This document shows positions 1-8,536 of a DNA stretch of 64,000 nt, one piece after another (position 1 is the first letter of the stretch; every line of letters starts with the position of its first letter). Origin of the DNA: Denitrobacterium detoxificans (lineage in GTDB: Bacteria; Actinomycetota; Coriobacteriia; Coriobacteriales; Eggerthellaceae); assembly GCF_015062615.1 (NCBI RefSeq), contig NZ_SUUH01000003.1, forward strand, positions 186,001 to 250,000, written 5' to 3'. The position numbers and the translations under genes are program-made. Under the pieces are notes generated by a model. The model saw nothing but the letters and a program-made list of their open reading frames with translations, searched no databases and was not told the origin of the DNA.

Positions 1-1
1 G

Positions 2-112
2 CGCACCGAGCGTCTGAAGCGCATTGGTATCGTCATCGTGTGCATCATTCTCGTTCTCGCGCTTGGCGTGCCCACGGTTGCCCTCAGTTTCCTCTCGGGT
101 GGCGCAGCGTAG
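2..112 (+). CDS. C-terminal end of a small membrane protein (partial)
   Basis: An open frame enters from the left edge and ends at the TAG at 110-112, leaving 36 visible residues. They read as a basic stretch (RTERLKR) followed by a hydrophobic segment of about 22 residues and a short Gly/Ala end, so this is a C-terminal transmembrane helix with positively charged residues before it. The family cannot be told from this fragment. It lies 75 bases before the TatB-like gene on the same strand. Confidence 0.5.
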   Translation, partial: RTERLKRIGIVIVCIILVLALGVPTVALSFLSGGAA

Positions 113-187
113 TTGAATACGGTAGAATTTCACGTTTGGTAACGGTAGGCGCGAAAGCGTCGCACGGTAGTAAGTAAGAGGTTTTCA

Positions 188-781
188 TTGTTTGGAATTG
201 GTGCAAACGAGCTACTGCTCATTTTGCTCTTCGGGTTCCTTATCTTCGGGCCCGATAAGCTTCCGGCAATGGCGAAGACCATTGGTCGCGCTATCGCCAA
301 GTTCCGCAACGCTCAAAACGAAATGAGCGATGTCATCAAAAAGGAAGTCTACGATCCCGACGCCGAGGATCCGTTCAAGAACCCTCTCGACGCTATCAGC
401 AAGATTGAGAACGACGTCAAGAAGGAAGACAAGGGCGAAAGCTTCACAGCCCGCAAGGCTCGTTACGACAAGCAGCGTGCTGCGCGCAAGGCTGCCGAGG
501 AGCGCAAGGCTGCCAACGAGGCCAAGAAGGCCGCCGAGGCTGCGGGCGCAACCGCGGTAGCAGCGGCAGCTGCGCCCAAGGAAGAGGCCTCGAAGAAGGT
601 CGCTCCCAAGGTTTCTGCCGACGAGCTGTATGGTACGAAGCCCGTTGCCAAGCGCCCCGCGCGCAAGGTCGCGTCCAGCGGTGCTAAGGCTCCCGAGCCC
701 GTTTCGGCTCCCAAGAAGAATGCAACCGCCGGCAGCAAGGCCGAGGCCAAGCCTGCCACCAAGGAAGAGAAGGGGGAATAA
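188..781 (+). CDS. tatB: Sec-independent protein translocase, TatB/TatA family
   Basis: Component of the twin-arginine translocase, which exports folded proteins across the cytoplasmic membrane. The N-terminus shows the family pattern: a single membrane helix (about residues 6-22) starting with GxxELLL, then FGPDKLP and an amphipathic helix. The GP-x-KLP hinge and the long (about 140-residue) Ala/Lys/Glu-rich tail fit TatB better than TatA, but a bifunctional TatA-like protein is possible. The start is TTG at 188, chosen because AAGAGG lies 6 bases upstream and the TatB N-terminus begins exactly there. tatC follows after 3 bases, so the two are co-transcribed. At least two Tat-type substrates are encoded in this window (the flavoprotein at 53404 and possibly the protein at 2872). 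Confidence 0.8.
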   Translation: MFGIGANELLLILLFGFLIFGPDKLPAMAKTIGRAIAKFRNAQNEMSDVIKKEVYDPDAEDPFKNPLDAISKIENDVKKEDKGESFTARKARYDKQRAARKAAEERKAANEAKKAAEAAGATAVAAAAAPKEEASKKVAPKVSADELYGTKPVAKRPARKVASSGAKAPEPVSAPKKNATAGSKAEAKPATKEEKGE

Positions 782-784
782 GAC

Positions 785-1636
785 ATGCCTATCGGTCCTG
801 CGCGAATGCCCCTCTTCGATCACCTGGGCGAACTGCGTATGCGCTTGGTTCGCATCGTGGTCTGCATGCTTATTGCCGTATGCGTTTTCTACATGGCAAC
901 TCCTACGTTGTCCCAGTTCCTGCTTGCACCCGTAGCTGAATACATGCCCACCGACGCCAATGGCAACGTGACCATGATCGTCCTGGGCGCGTTCGACGCC
1001 TTCGCGGTGCGCTTCACCATTGCCCTGTGGGCATCGGTGGTTGCTTGCATGCCGGTTATCATCTGGCAGCTGCTGGCCTTCTTCCTGCCCGCGTTGAAGC
1101 CCAACGAGCGCAAGTGGTTCATCCCCACGTTCGCCATCGCCTGCGCGTTGTTCGTGTTCGGTACGGTGTTCTGCTACAACATCATTCTCGACCCGGCGTT
1201 CCAGTGGCTCACCGACCAAGCGGCCGGCTTCGCCACCATTACGCCCCAGGCTGACAAGTGGGTCGACATCATCATCAAGTTCGAAATTGGCTTCGGTATC
1301 GCGTTCGAGCTTCCCCTGGTGGTGTTCTACCTCACCATCTTCGAAATCGTTCCGTATGCCAAGCTGCGTTCCCTGTGGCGCGAGGTGTACATCGGCCTCA
1401 TGGTGCTCTCCGCATTCATTACGCCCGATGCTTCTCCCGTCACCATGGTTCTGCTGTTTGGCGCCATGCTGGCCCTGTACGAGCTCAGCTTGCTGGCATC
1501 CCGCCTGGTGCTGGGTCGCCGCATCAAGCAGCAGAAGCTCGAAATGGAACAGCAGGCCAAGGAAGACGCCGAATGGGAAGCCGAATGGGCCGAACGTCAG
1601 CGTCAGCGCAAGCTCGAGCGTGAGTCGGAAGACTAG
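785..1636 (+). CDS. tatC: Twin-arginine translocase subunit TatC
   Basis: TatC is the polytopic receptor that recognises the twin-arginine signal peptide. The 283-residue translation begins with the conserved cytosolic motif FDHLGELRMRL (residues 10-20), has about six hydrophobic segments, and contains the FELPL motif in which the family's conserved membrane glutamate sits. The C-terminal 50 residues are a charged Gln/Glu/Arg-rich tail, longer than in E. coli. It starts 3 bases after tatB, and hypA begins 3 bases after its stop, so tatB-tatC-hypA form one transcription unit. Tat and nickel-hydrogenase maturation are plausibly linked because many hydrogenases are exported by Tat after metal insertion (established for other bacteria; inferred here). 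Confidence 0.95.
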   Translation: MPIGPARMPLFDHLGELRMRLVRIVVCMLIAVCVFYMATPTLSQFLLAPVAEYMPTDANGNVTMIVLGAFDAFAVRFTIALWASVVACMPVIIWQLLAFFLPALKPNERKWFIPTFAIACALFVFGTVFCYNIILDPAFQWLTDQAAGFATITPQADKWVDIIIKFEIGFGIAFELPLVVFYLTIFEIVPYAKLRSLWREVYIGLMVLSAFITPDASPVTMVLLFGAMLALYELSLLASRLVLGRRIKQQKLEMEQQAKEDAEWEAEWAERQRQRKLERESED

Positions 1637-1639
1637 GCC

Positions 1640-1996
1640 ATGCACGAGCTGGGCATGATGACGGGCGTCGTCGACGCCGTTTCCGAAGCCGCTCGCAATG
1701 CGGGAGCCACCCGCGTGCTGGAAGTGAACCTTTCGGTGGGCGAGATGACGGAAGCCATCGAAGACTGCCTGGTCTTTGCCTTCGAGGCGCTTACGGAGGG
1801 TAACGAACTCATGGAGGGTTCCAAGCTGAACCTCACCATGGTTCATCCTCATAGCAGGTGCCTGGAATGCGGCGTCGAGTTCGATCATGACCGCTTCCAC
1901 ATGACCTGCCCGGAATGCGGCTCCATTGCCACCGAGCTGCTTGCGGGGCGCGATTTGCAGATTGACAATATCGAGGTTGACATCCCCGAAGAGTAG
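1640..1996 (+). CDS. hypA: Hydrogenase nickel-insertion protein HypA
   Basis: HypA delivers nickel to the large subunit of [NiFe]-hydrogenase together with HypB. The 118-residue protein starts with the family's invariant MHE (His2 is a nickel ligand) and carries the structural zinc site as two CxxC pairs, Cys74/Cys77 and Cys90/Cys93. Length is the usual one. It is the last gene of the tatB-tatC-hypA unit, followed by a terminator at 2018; hypB begins 154 bases later. No hydrogenase structural gene or hypCDEF is in the window, so the target enzyme lies elsewhere. Confidence 0.93.
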   Translation: MHELGMMTGVVDAVSEAARNAGATRVLEVNLSVGEMTEAIEDCLVFAFEALTEGNELMEGSKLNLTMVHPHSRCLECGVEFDHDRFHMTCPECGSIATELLAGRDLQIDNIEVDIPEE

Positions 1997-2017
1997 CAAT
2001 CGCTTCATTGCCATTGC

Positions 2018-2047
2018 GGGCCGTGCGCAAAGCGTGCGGCCCTTTTT
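2018..2047 (+). terminator. Intrinsic terminator after hypA
   Basis: GGGCCG (2018-2023) pairs with CGGCCC (2037-2042), the stem continues inwards through CGC/GCG around an AAA loop, and five T follow at 2043-2047. It separates the tatB-tatC-hypA unit from hypB, which therefore probably has its own promoter. Confidence 0.75.
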
Positions 2048-2149
2048 GCACTTGCGGCCGTCTGATACGCGCTTTCACACAATCTTGCGTATTCGTGTGC
2101 AGGGTTGTGCCATAATAGCGCCTGAAACAACGTCGAAGGAGCGCATGTC

Positions 2150-2800
2150 ATGCATATCGATATGAAGCAGCCCATTCTGGACAAGAACGACCGCCTTGCG
2201 CAGGAAAACCGCCGTCTGTTCGCGGAGAAGCGCGTATTCGTGCTGAACATTCTGGCAAGCCCTGGTTCGGGTAAGACGTCTACCATCCTTGCCACCATCG
2301 AGGCTCTGCGCGATGAGTTCAACATTGCCGTCATCGAAGGCGACATCGCCAGCAGCGTCGATTCCGAGAAGATCAAGGCCCAGGGCATCGCCGCCGTGCA
2401 AATCAACACCGGTGGGGCGTGCCACTTGGAAAGCGACATGATCAAGCGCGCGGTCGACGTGCTCGACCTGGACAATCTCGACCTCATCCTCCTGGAAAAC
2501 GTGGGCAACCTGGTGTGCCCGACCGATTTCGATCTGGGCGAGAACGCCAAGGTCATGATTCTTTCCGTACCCGAAGGCGACGACAAACCGCTGAAGTACC
2601 CGGGCGTGTTCCAGGTGTCTCAGGCGGTCATCCTGAACAAGGTCGACACCATGCCCGTGTTCAATTTCGACGAGGAGGCATTCGATAGCCATATCGAGCG
2701 TTTGAACCCCCAGGCCCCTGTGTTCCGCATCAGCGCCACCACGGGCGATGGCGTGGAGGAATGGGCCGAATGGCTCGCCGAGCAGATTCGCGCGCTGTAG
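2150..2800 (+). CDS. hypB: Hydrogenase maturation GTPase HypB
   Basis: GTPase that drives nickel insertion into [NiFe]-hydrogenase with HypA. The 216-residue protein has the Walker A loop SPGSGKTS (residues 37-44), a GDI..S..D segment, the metal-site motif GACHLE with its Cys and His, the family signature ENVGNLVCP, and NKVD as the guanine-specificity motif. It lacks the His-rich N-terminal nickel-storage tail that some HypB have. The start at 2150 is preferred over the out-of-frame ATG at 2145; AAGGA lies 9 bases upstream. A CATAAT box at 2111 could be the -10 of its own promoter, but no good -35 is seen. Confidence 0.93.
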   Translation: MHIDMKQPILDKNDRLAQENRRLFAEKRVFVLNILASPGSGKTSTILATIEALRDEFNIAVIEGDIASSVDSEKIKAQGIAAVQINTGGACHLESDMIKRAVDVLDLDNLDLILLENVGNLVCPTDFDLGENAKVMILSVPEGDDKPLKYPGVFQVSQAVILNKVDTMPVFNFDEEAFDSHIERLNPQAPVFRISATTGDGVEEWAEWLAEQIRAL

Positions 2801-2832
2801 CCTGCTAGGCTGCGCGTAACCCCGCATATGCA

Positions 2833-2866
2833 AAAGGCGCCGCTGGGAGAGAACCAGCGGCGCCTT
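2833..2866. terminator. Bidirectional terminator between hypB and the minus-strand gene
   Basis: A 14-base perfect stem (2833-2846 with 2853-2866, core GGCGCCGCTGG) around a 7-base loop. T-runs flank both sides when read from either strand, fitting its place between two convergent genes. Confidence 0.85.
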
Positions 2867-2871
2867 TGTCG

Positions 2872-4338
2872 TTACGAGAGGGGTTTCCAAACGCGAACCG
2901 TGCAGGTTTGGTTCGCGTTGCTTTCGGTGTCTACCTCGTTGATCTGGCTGATGGTAACCACGCGGTCGTGCGTGCCGTTCATGGCTAGGTAATCGCCCCA
3001 GCTGGTGGCGCCGCTGATGATGCCGAACGTGCAGTACGACTTCGAGGCGAAGTTGATGGCGACCACCGATTGGCTTGACTTCACGATGAGCCAATCGCCG
3101 CACCATGCGGGAGGTGCCAGGGGCGTGCGCCCGAAGCGGAACCACGAAGCGCTGCTGTAATTGCCGTTGGGGTTGGTTGTGGGCGTGTACGTGCCTAGGT
3201 TCGCAATGCCGTCGCCATAGCTGTAGATGGCTTCGAAGCAGAACGAGAAGCGGTCGTTGCCATAGCCAGCTTCGACGGGCTGCATGGCCGAGGGGAGCGT
3301 AATACTGTCATCCACTTCGCCCGTGGAGCCGTTTACGTGAACGAGCTGGAAGTACGAAGTTCCATCGGGGTGGCGGGGCGTGATAACCACGCCGTCGCTG
3401 GCGCCGTAGAGGGGCGCGGCCATGCGACCCGTGCCCTCGTATACCGTCTGGGCGCTTTCCTGCCCGAATTGCGCGCGCTTGAGCTGCGCGGTGCCCGTCT
3501 TCTCGTTGTCGGCGCCCGCAGGGGGCATGACAACCCAGTACGCGTAGCCATCGACGGCTGCGATGGAGGGCGTTTCGGTAGAGGAATCGCCGCTATCCAC
3601 GACATGGGCCGTGCCCACCGAATTGGAGGAGCTGAGCGTGGCCGTAAGGATGCGCCAGGTTCCTTCGAAGATGTTGGCTTCCGTCCATACCAGGCCCGAT
3701 GACGTGCCGCGCACATCGTAGATCTCGAAGCCGTCGGAGGCGCCATTCGCCGCATCGACCACCGTTTCCAGGTTGCCGCTGGAAAGCTTCATGACGCCAA
3801 TCTGCGTAAGCGGGGAAGCGGTTTCGGTAGGGATGAGGCACGTGGCGATGGAGTCGTCGTTGCACCACATGAGCGTGCCGTAGGGGAGCTCGTATTCGCC
3901 TACTTGCTCGAAGGCGTTCGCCAGTTCGATTTCCGCGTAATCGTCGAGCGTGGAAACGTTGCTTGCGGGTACCGAAAGCGTGGAGATGGTGCTGGATGCG
4001 GCGTTTCGCTGCTGGATGAGCGTGTTCGCGCCAAAGCCCACGGCTGCGACTGCACCCACGCCGATGGCGCCATACAGGAAGTGACGCCTGGTGAGCAGCG
4101 TGCCGCTTGCGCCTGCGTGGTTGGCCTTGCTTGCGCGTGGGCGCCCGGCTCCTCGTGCGGAGCGGTGGTTTCCCATGCCGCGCATGGATGCACTGGGGGG
4201 AGTGGTGTTGCGAACGCGAGTTGCCCGCGTTTGGGTGCTGGGGCGCGCGTAACCCGATGTGCCCTTGCGCCGCGACTGGGCGGAAGGCCTGTTCGCGGGC
4301 CTACGTTGGCCGGGTCTGCGGTCCATGCGCTCCTTCAT
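2872..4338 (-). CDS. Membrane-anchored, possibly Tat-exported propeller-like protein of unknown function
   Basis: The 488-residue product has three parts. Residues 1-80 are extremely rich in Arg, Ser, Pro and Thr. Residues 83-104 read TRRHFLY followed by a hydrophobic Gly/Ala/Val stretch, which resembles a twin-arginine signal or a signal anchor. Residues 130-488 contain repeated short segments with Trp/Tyr and Gly-Asp turns (for example YAYWVVMPP, SGLVWTEANIFEGTWR) spaced about 45-60 residues apart, as in WD40/PQQ-like beta-propellers. I infer an extracytoplasmic propeller; no enzymatic motif is seen. The start is uncertain: Met1 has almost no space to the AGAGG before it, Met5 (4326) has AAGGAG 3 bases upstream, and Met52 or Met55 would leave a more normal signal. 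Confidence 0.6.
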   Translation of the reverse strand: MKERMDRRPGQRRPANRPSAQSRRKGTSGYARPSTQTRATRVRNTTPPSASMRGMGNHRSARGAGRPRASKANHAGASGTLLTRRHFLYGAIGVGAVAAVGFGANTLIQQRNAASSTISTLSVPASNVSTLDDYAEIELANAFEQVGEYELPYGTLMWCNDDSIATCLIPTETASPLTQIGVMKLSSGNLETVVDAANGASDGFEIYDVRGTSSGLVWTEANIFEGTWRILTATLSSSNSVGTAHVVDSGDSSTETPSIAAVDGYAYWVVMPPAGADNEKTGTAQLKRAQFGQESAQTVYEGTGRMAAPLYGASDGVVITPRHPDGTSYFQLVHVNGSTGEVDDSITLPSAMQPVEAGYGNDRFSFCFEAIYSYGDGIANLGTYTPTTNPNGNYSSASWFRFGRTPLAPPAWCGDWLIVKSSQSVVAINFASKSYCTFGIISGATSWGDYLAMNGTHDRVVTISQINEVDTESNANQTCTVRVWKPLS

Positions 4339-4369
4339 CCTCTTGCAGGTGTATCATTTCACGTTTATT

Positions 4370-4383
4370 GTGTCATTTGACAC
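4370..4383. promoter_or_regulatory. Short palindrome in the divergent promoter region
   Basis: GTGTCATTTGACAC is a 6-2-6 inverted repeat in the 175-base gap between the divergent minus-strand gene (ends its 5' side at 4338) and the response regulator (starts 4514). About 30 bases further, TGCTACAAT (4411-4419) is an extended -10 box pointing to the response regulator, without a clear -35. The palindrome could be an operator for either gene; this rests on position and symmetry alone. Confidence 0.25.
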
Positions 4384-4513
4384 GGGGTTTCAGCGGTGTT
4401 TAAGTGCAATTGCTACAATAAACGCATTCGCATGTTACGTACATGGCATATTCCGCTTAGAACTCCTGTTCAAGTTGCCATAAGCGCTAAACTATCGGAA
4501 AGAAGAGGCATAC

Positions 4514-5227
4514 ATGAGCAACAACGAAACGCGACGCATTCTACTCGTGGAAGACGAAAAGGCGATTCGTGATGCAGTGGCGGCGTACCTGGAGCGTGAA
4601 AACTACTGGGTAACGGCTGCGGGCGATGGCCAGGAGGCCCTCGAGGAATTCAGCAAGCACCACTTCGACCTCGTTATTCTCGACCTCATGCTTCCGCGCG
4701 TTCCCGGTGAGCGCGTCTGCCGCGCCATCCGCGACAACTCCGATGTGCCCATCATCATGCTTACCGCAAAGGGTGAAGTGGAAGACCGCATCATCGGCCT
4801 GGAACTGGGCGCCGACGACTACCTGGTGAAGCCCTTCAGCCCCCGCGAGCTGGTTGCCCGCGTCCGCGCGCTGCTCCGCCGCGTGCATTCCGACGTGGAA
4901 CCCCAGCGCGAGGTTCTGGAATTCGGCGACCTCACCATCGACGTGTCGGGCCACAAGGTGCTCGTGCGCGGCGAGGAAGTCGACCTCACGGCCAGCGAGT
5001 TCAAGCTGCTCACCACGCTGTCCCGCTATCCCGGTCGCGTGTACTCCCGTATGGAGCTGGTGGAAAAGGTGCTCGGCTACGACTTCGAAGGCTACGAGCG
5101 CACCATCGACTCTCACGTGAAGAACCTGCGCGCGAAGATCGGCGATAATCCGCGTAACCCCACCTGGCTGCACACGGTGCATGGCGTGGGCTATCGCTTC
5201 GAAGATCCCACCAAGCAGGGCCAGTAA
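4514..5227 (+). CDS. OmpR/PhoB-family response regulator
   Basis: DNA-binding response regulator of 237 residues. The receiver domain (1-120) has the acidic pair Glu13-Asp14, the phosphoacceptor Asp57 in LVILDLMLP, Thr84 in MLTAK and Lys106 in VKPFSP. The C-terminal part (about 135-235) is a winged-helix effector with the usual ending (TIDSHVKNLRAKIGDNPRNPTWLHTV is the recognition-helix region, here given only by its position near residue 200). It is followed after 24 bases by its sensor kinase. The signal and regulon cannot be told from sequence. Confidence 0.93.
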   Translation: MSNNETRRILLVEDEKAIRDAVAAYLERENYWVTAAGDGQEALEEFSKHHFDLVILDLMLPRVPGERVCRAIRDNSDVPIIMLTAKGEVEDRIIGLELGADDYLVKPFSPRELVARVRALLRRVHSDVEPQREVLEFGDLTIDVSGHKVLVRGEEVDLTASEFKLLTTLSRYPGRVYSRMELVEKVLGYDFEGYERTIDSHVKNLRAKIGDNPRNPTWLHTVHGVGYRFEDPTKQGQ

Positions 5228-5251
5228 GCTACTGCAACAGGGGGAAGGCGC

Positions 5252-6736
5252 ATGCGCGAGTCTCGGTCGGGCAAGCATAAGAAGCGCTGGGGAAATCTTA
5301 CGTATACTACGCGCGTAACCGCAGCGTTTGCCTTGGTTTCGGCCATGACGGCTCTGGTTGCCTTTGGCGTGCTCTCGTTCGTGTGGGAACAGCATTTCCA
5401 GACCTACACGCGCGAGAATATGCAGCGCATCGCTTCCACTACCGCTTCGGCCATTGGGTCGAAGTACGAACAGAGCAACGATTGGTACAATGGCGCGCTC
5501 ACGCCCGCTTCGTCTGCAAGTGAGCTTTCCAATGGCGTGGGCGTGCAGGTGCTCGATTCCACCGGTGCCATTCTCTACGACGACTCGCGCACCACCGATA
5601 GCGCCGAGCAGATATCCCTTGCCCCTACCAGCAAGGATTCCATGGCGCAGGCCACCATTTACGCCAACGGCCAGGATGTGGGCACCGTGCGCGTATGGGT
5701 GTACGGCTCTAGTACGCTTCTTACCCAGGCCGACCAGGAATTCCGCAACAAGAGCTACCAGGCTATGGTGTTCTCCACCGCGCTTGCCGTGGTGTTGGCC
5801 CTGTTCTTGGGCTTCGTATTTGCGCGTGGCCTGGTGCAACCCATTCGACGCATCGCCAAGGCCGCCAAGTCGTTTGGCGATGGCAACCTTTCGGCGCGCA
5901 CCGAGCTGCATGGCGACGACGAAATTGCCAAGCTGGGCGAAACGTTCGATGCCATGGCAGAATCGGTCGAGAAGGACCGTCAGCTCGAACGCCGTCTCAC
6001 CACCGACGTCGCGCACGAGCTGCGAACGCCCCTCATGGCCATTCAGTCTACGGTAGAAGCCATGGTCGATGGCGTATTTGCGGCCGACCAGGAACGCCTG
6101 GAAACGGTGAACTCCGAAGTCCAGCGCCTTTCGCGCCTGGTAGACGCCATCTTGAAGCTCTCGCGCCTGGAAAACCGTTCCGTAAGCACGAACATGCAGA
6201 TCGTGAACGTGGGCGAGCTCATCCAGAGCATCGTTTCCACGCACGAGGCCTTCGTGGCCGATTCGGGTCTGGAGCTGCGCTATTCGGCCGACCCCGACGT
6301 GTACGTCTACGGCGACCCCGACCTCATTCGCCAGGCCACGGCAAACTTCATTTCGAATGCCGTGCGCTACACGCCCGAAGGCCACATTACCGTCACGGTG
6401 AGCAAGGGTGACGAAAACGCCGCTATCGCCGTGGCCGACACGGGCATCGGTCTTTCGCCCGAAGAAGCCAAGATGGTGTTCAGCCGCTTCTGGCGTGCCG
6501 ACGCTGGGCGCAATCGCGCTCAGGGCGGTCTGGGCGTTGGCCTTTCCCTGGTGAAGGAAATTGCCGACATCCACGAAGGCTGGGTCCGCGTGGAAGGCGA
6601 AAAGGGCGTGGGTTCCACGTTCACCATGTACATTCCGCTCTTCAGTGAGGAGCGCGTGAAATCCTACAAGCAGCGTATGAAGCGCTCGTTCGAAGCGCAT
6701 AATGAGGAAGCAGAATCCGGGGAAGAGCCCCGCTAG
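5252..6736 (+). CDS. Sensor histidine kinase with HAMP domain
   Basis: Partner of the preceding response regulator. The 494-residue protein has a membrane helix at about 22-46, an extracytoplasmic sensor region of about 120 residues (47-168), a second helix at about 170-192, a HAMP linker (193-245), a HisKA domain with the phosphorylated His255 in DVAHELRTPL, and a catalytic ATPase domain with an N box (NFISNAVRY), G1 (VADTGIG) and G2 (GLGVGLSL). All residues needed for activity are present. The sensor region contains no recognised ligand-binding motif. The gene ends 25 bases before purC, which may be read through from it. Confidence 0.93.
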   Translation: MRESRSGKHKKRWGNLTYTTRVTAAFALVSAMTALVAFGVLSFVWEQHFQTYTRENMQRIASTTASAIGSKYEQSNDWYNGALTPASSASELSNGVGVQVLDSTGAILYDDSRTTDSAEQISLAPTSKDSMAQATIYANGQDVGTVRVWVYGSSTLLTQADQEFRNKSYQAMVFSTALAVVLALFLGFVFARGLVQPIRRIAKAAKSFGDGNLSARTELHGDDEIAKLGETFDAMAESVEKDRQLERRLTTDVAHELRTPLMAIQSTVEAMVDGVFAADQERLETVNSEVQRLSRLVDAILKLSRLENRSVSTNMQIVNVGELIQSIVSTHEAFVADSGLELRYSADPDVYVYGDPDLIRQATANFISNAVRYTPEGHITVTVSKGDENAAIAVADTGIGLSPEEAKMVFSRFWRADAGRNRAQGGLGVGLSLVKEIADIHEGWVRVEGEKGVGSTFTMYIPLFSEERVKSYKQRMKRSFEAHNEEAESGEEPR

Positions 6737-6761
6737 ACCATTCTGAAAGGAAAGCACGTTC

Positions 6762-7628
6762 ATGAACCCCATTGACATCAAGCCCGATGCACAGGGCAAG
6801 GTGCGCGATCTGTACGACCTGGGCGATAAGCTCCTGCTTGTGGCAACCGACCGCATTTCCGCGTTCGACTACATCCTTCCCGACGAGATTCCCAACAAGG
6901 GCAAGGTGCTCACGCAGCTCTCGTGCTTCTGGTTCGAACTGCTTTCCGACGTAGTGGACAATCATCTCATCAGCGCCGACGTGGCCGATCTGCCCGAACA
7001 GTTCAAGCCCTGGTCCGAGTACCTCGATGGCCGTTTCATGCTCGTGCGCAAGGCCGAAATGTTCCCCGTGGAATGCATCGTGCGTGGTTACCTCACCGGT
7101 AGCGGCCTGAAGTCTTACCAGGCCGACGGCACGGTGTGCGGCATTAGTCTGCCCGCTGGCCTCACCGAAGCCTCCAAGCTTCCCGAGGCCCTGTTCACGC
7201 CTTCCACGAAGGCCGAAATCGGCGGCCACGACGAGAACATCAGCTTCGAGCAGTGCGCCAAGCTCGTGGGTGACGAAGCCGCTCAGGATCTTCGCGATCT
7301 TACGCTTGCCGTGTACACGAAGGCCGCCAACCACGCGGCAGAGCGCGGCATCATCATCGCCGATACCAAGTTCGAATTCGGCGTCATCGACGGCAAAGTC
7401 ATCCTGGCCGACGAAGTGCTCACGCCCGATAGTAGCCGCTTCTGGGGTGTGGAAACGTACAAGGAAGGCGAAGTGCAGCCCAGCTTCGACAAGCAGTTCG
7501 TGCGCAACTGGCTCAACGCCAATTGGGATCGCACGGGCGAGCCGCCGCATCTGCCAGCCGACGTCATTCAGGCTACCAGCCAGAAATACACGCAGGCTTA
7601 CGAGCTCATTACGGGTCGTTCGCTGTAA
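6762..7628 (+). CDS. purC: Phosphoribosylaminoimidazole-succinocarboxamide synthase (SAICAR synthetase)
   Basis: Catalyses the ATP-dependent addition of aspartate to CAIR in purine synthesis. The 288-residue protein shows the family landmarks GKVRDLYDLGD near the N-terminus, ATDRISAFD (residues 27-35), ECIVRGYLTGSG, and the late IADTKFEFG block. Length matches the stand-alone, long PurC type. RBS AAAGGAAAG precedes the ATG at 6762. It is separated from the other pur genes of the window (purA 21416, purD 22794, purE 35528), so purine synthesis is scattered rather than in a single operon here. Confidence 0.97.
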   Translation: MNPIDIKPDAQGKVRDLYDLGDKLLLVATDRISAFDYILPDEIPNKGKVLTQLSCFWFELLSDVVDNHLISADVADLPEQFKPWSEYLDGRFMLVRKAEMFPVECIVRGYLTGSGLKSYQADGTVCGISLPAGLTEASKLPEALFTPSTKAEIGGHDENISFEQCAKLVGDEAAQDLRDLTLAVYTKAANHAAERGIIIADTKFEFGVIDGKVILADEVLTPDSSRFWGVETYKEGEVQPSFDKQFVRNWLNANWDRTGEPPHLPADVIQATSQKYTQAYELITGRSL

Positions 7629-7646
7629 AATAGTCAACTTGCAGGG

Positions 7647-7679
7647 CCGCCGCGGGCGCAATGCCGTCGCGGCGGTTTT
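7647..7679 (+). terminator. Intrinsic terminator after purC
   Basis: CCGCCGCG (7647-7654) pairs with CGCGGCGG (7668-7675), followed by TTTT at 7676-7679. Confidence 0.8.
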
Positions 7680-7717
7680 CTTGCATGGTAGTTTGCAATA
7701 TCCATCGAGGAGAACCC

Positions 7718-8362
7718 ATGTCCCAGCGTAATCCTATGAACGAGCGTTATCAGAACGCCGACGAACATAAGGGCAAGACCCGCCGCAGCGCGGCATCCGC
7801 CAAGCCGGCAACCAAGGCCGCATCGAGCGTTCGCATTGAAGGCGCGAAGAAGCCCGAGAAGACGGGCTTGTTTGGCCAGAAGAAGCGCCCGCGGGAAAGC
7901 GCAGAATCTCGTGCTGCGTCGCGCGAAGAGCGTGCGCGCTACTACGATCCGGCTACGCCCGAATACAAGAAGTGGCGTCGCTACTGGTGGGTTTCCATTG
8001 CCGCTGCGCTCATCCTCACTATTCTGTCGTTCGCGCTGCAGATGTGGCTGCCTGCCGACCTGGTATGGGTGAGCTACGTTCTGTTGGGTCTGGGCTATGC
8101 GCTGCTCATCGTGTCCATTGCCATCGATGTGGTGAAGGTGCGCAAGATTCGGAAGAACTATGCTGCGAACGCCGCCGGCTCCCGTTCCAAGGAAGCCACG
8201 CGTCAGCGTAAGGCTGCCAAGGCCGCTGCGAAGAAGGCCGAGGAAGAGCGTGCCGAGCGCGAGGCTCTCGACGCTGCCAAGCGCGCTGCTGCCAAGGAAA
8301 ACCGCACGAGCCCTCTGGGTGGCCTGAAGGCCAAGTTCGCCAAGAAGGATTCCGCCGAATAG
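7718..8362 (+). CDS. Small two-helix membrane protein, unknown function
   Basis: A 214-residue protein with a charged Lys/Arg/Ala-rich N-terminal 85 residues, two predicted membrane helices (about 88-108 and 114-135) and a Lys/Ala/Glu-rich C-terminal tail of about 75 residues likely to form a charged helix. Both long tails should lie in the cytoplasm. I do not recognise the family. The start at 7718 is chosen over an in-frame ATG at 7661 because GAGGAGA lies 5 bases upstream and because 7661 falls inside the purC terminator. It is a single-gene unit, bounded by terminators at 7647 and 8386. Confidence 0.75.
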   Translation: MSQRNPMNERYQNADEHKGKTRRSAASAKPATKAASSVRIEGAKKPEKTGLFGQKKRPRESAESRAASREERARYYDPATPEYKKWRRYWWVSIAAALILTILSFALQMWLPADLVWVSYVLLGLGYALLIVSIAIDVVKVRKIRKNYAANAAGSRSKEATRQRKAAKAAAKKAEEERAEREALDAAKRAAAKENRTSPLGGLKAKFAKKDSAE

Positions 8363-8385
8363 CGGTTTCGCTCATAGATTGCTTC

Positions 8386-8423
8386 GAGTCCGGCTCTCGC
8401 ACATGCGAAGCCGGGCTCTTTTT
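8386..8423 (+). terminator. Intrinsic terminator
   Basis: GAGTCCGGCT (8386-8395) pairs with AGCCGGGCTC (8409-8418) with one G-T pair; TTTTT follows at 8419-8423. The remaining bases to 8536 hold only a possible -10 (TATACT, 8498-8503) for xthA. Confidence 0.85.
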
Positions 8424-8536
8424 GGTCGTCCTTGACCTATCTTCTGTTTTCCCTACGCTGCGATTTGCGTAAGGGGCGTGGCATTTGCTAGGGGCGGTAT
8501 ACTCTTCCCAAGTAAAGTGGCAAACAGAGGATGGTC

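Noticed and set aside
4541..6856. 771-residue minus-strand open frame
   Set aside because: Lies exactly opposite the response regulator and histidine kinase; its composition (His/Gly/Arg/Leu-rich, no motif) is that of an antisense shadow in GC-rich DNA.
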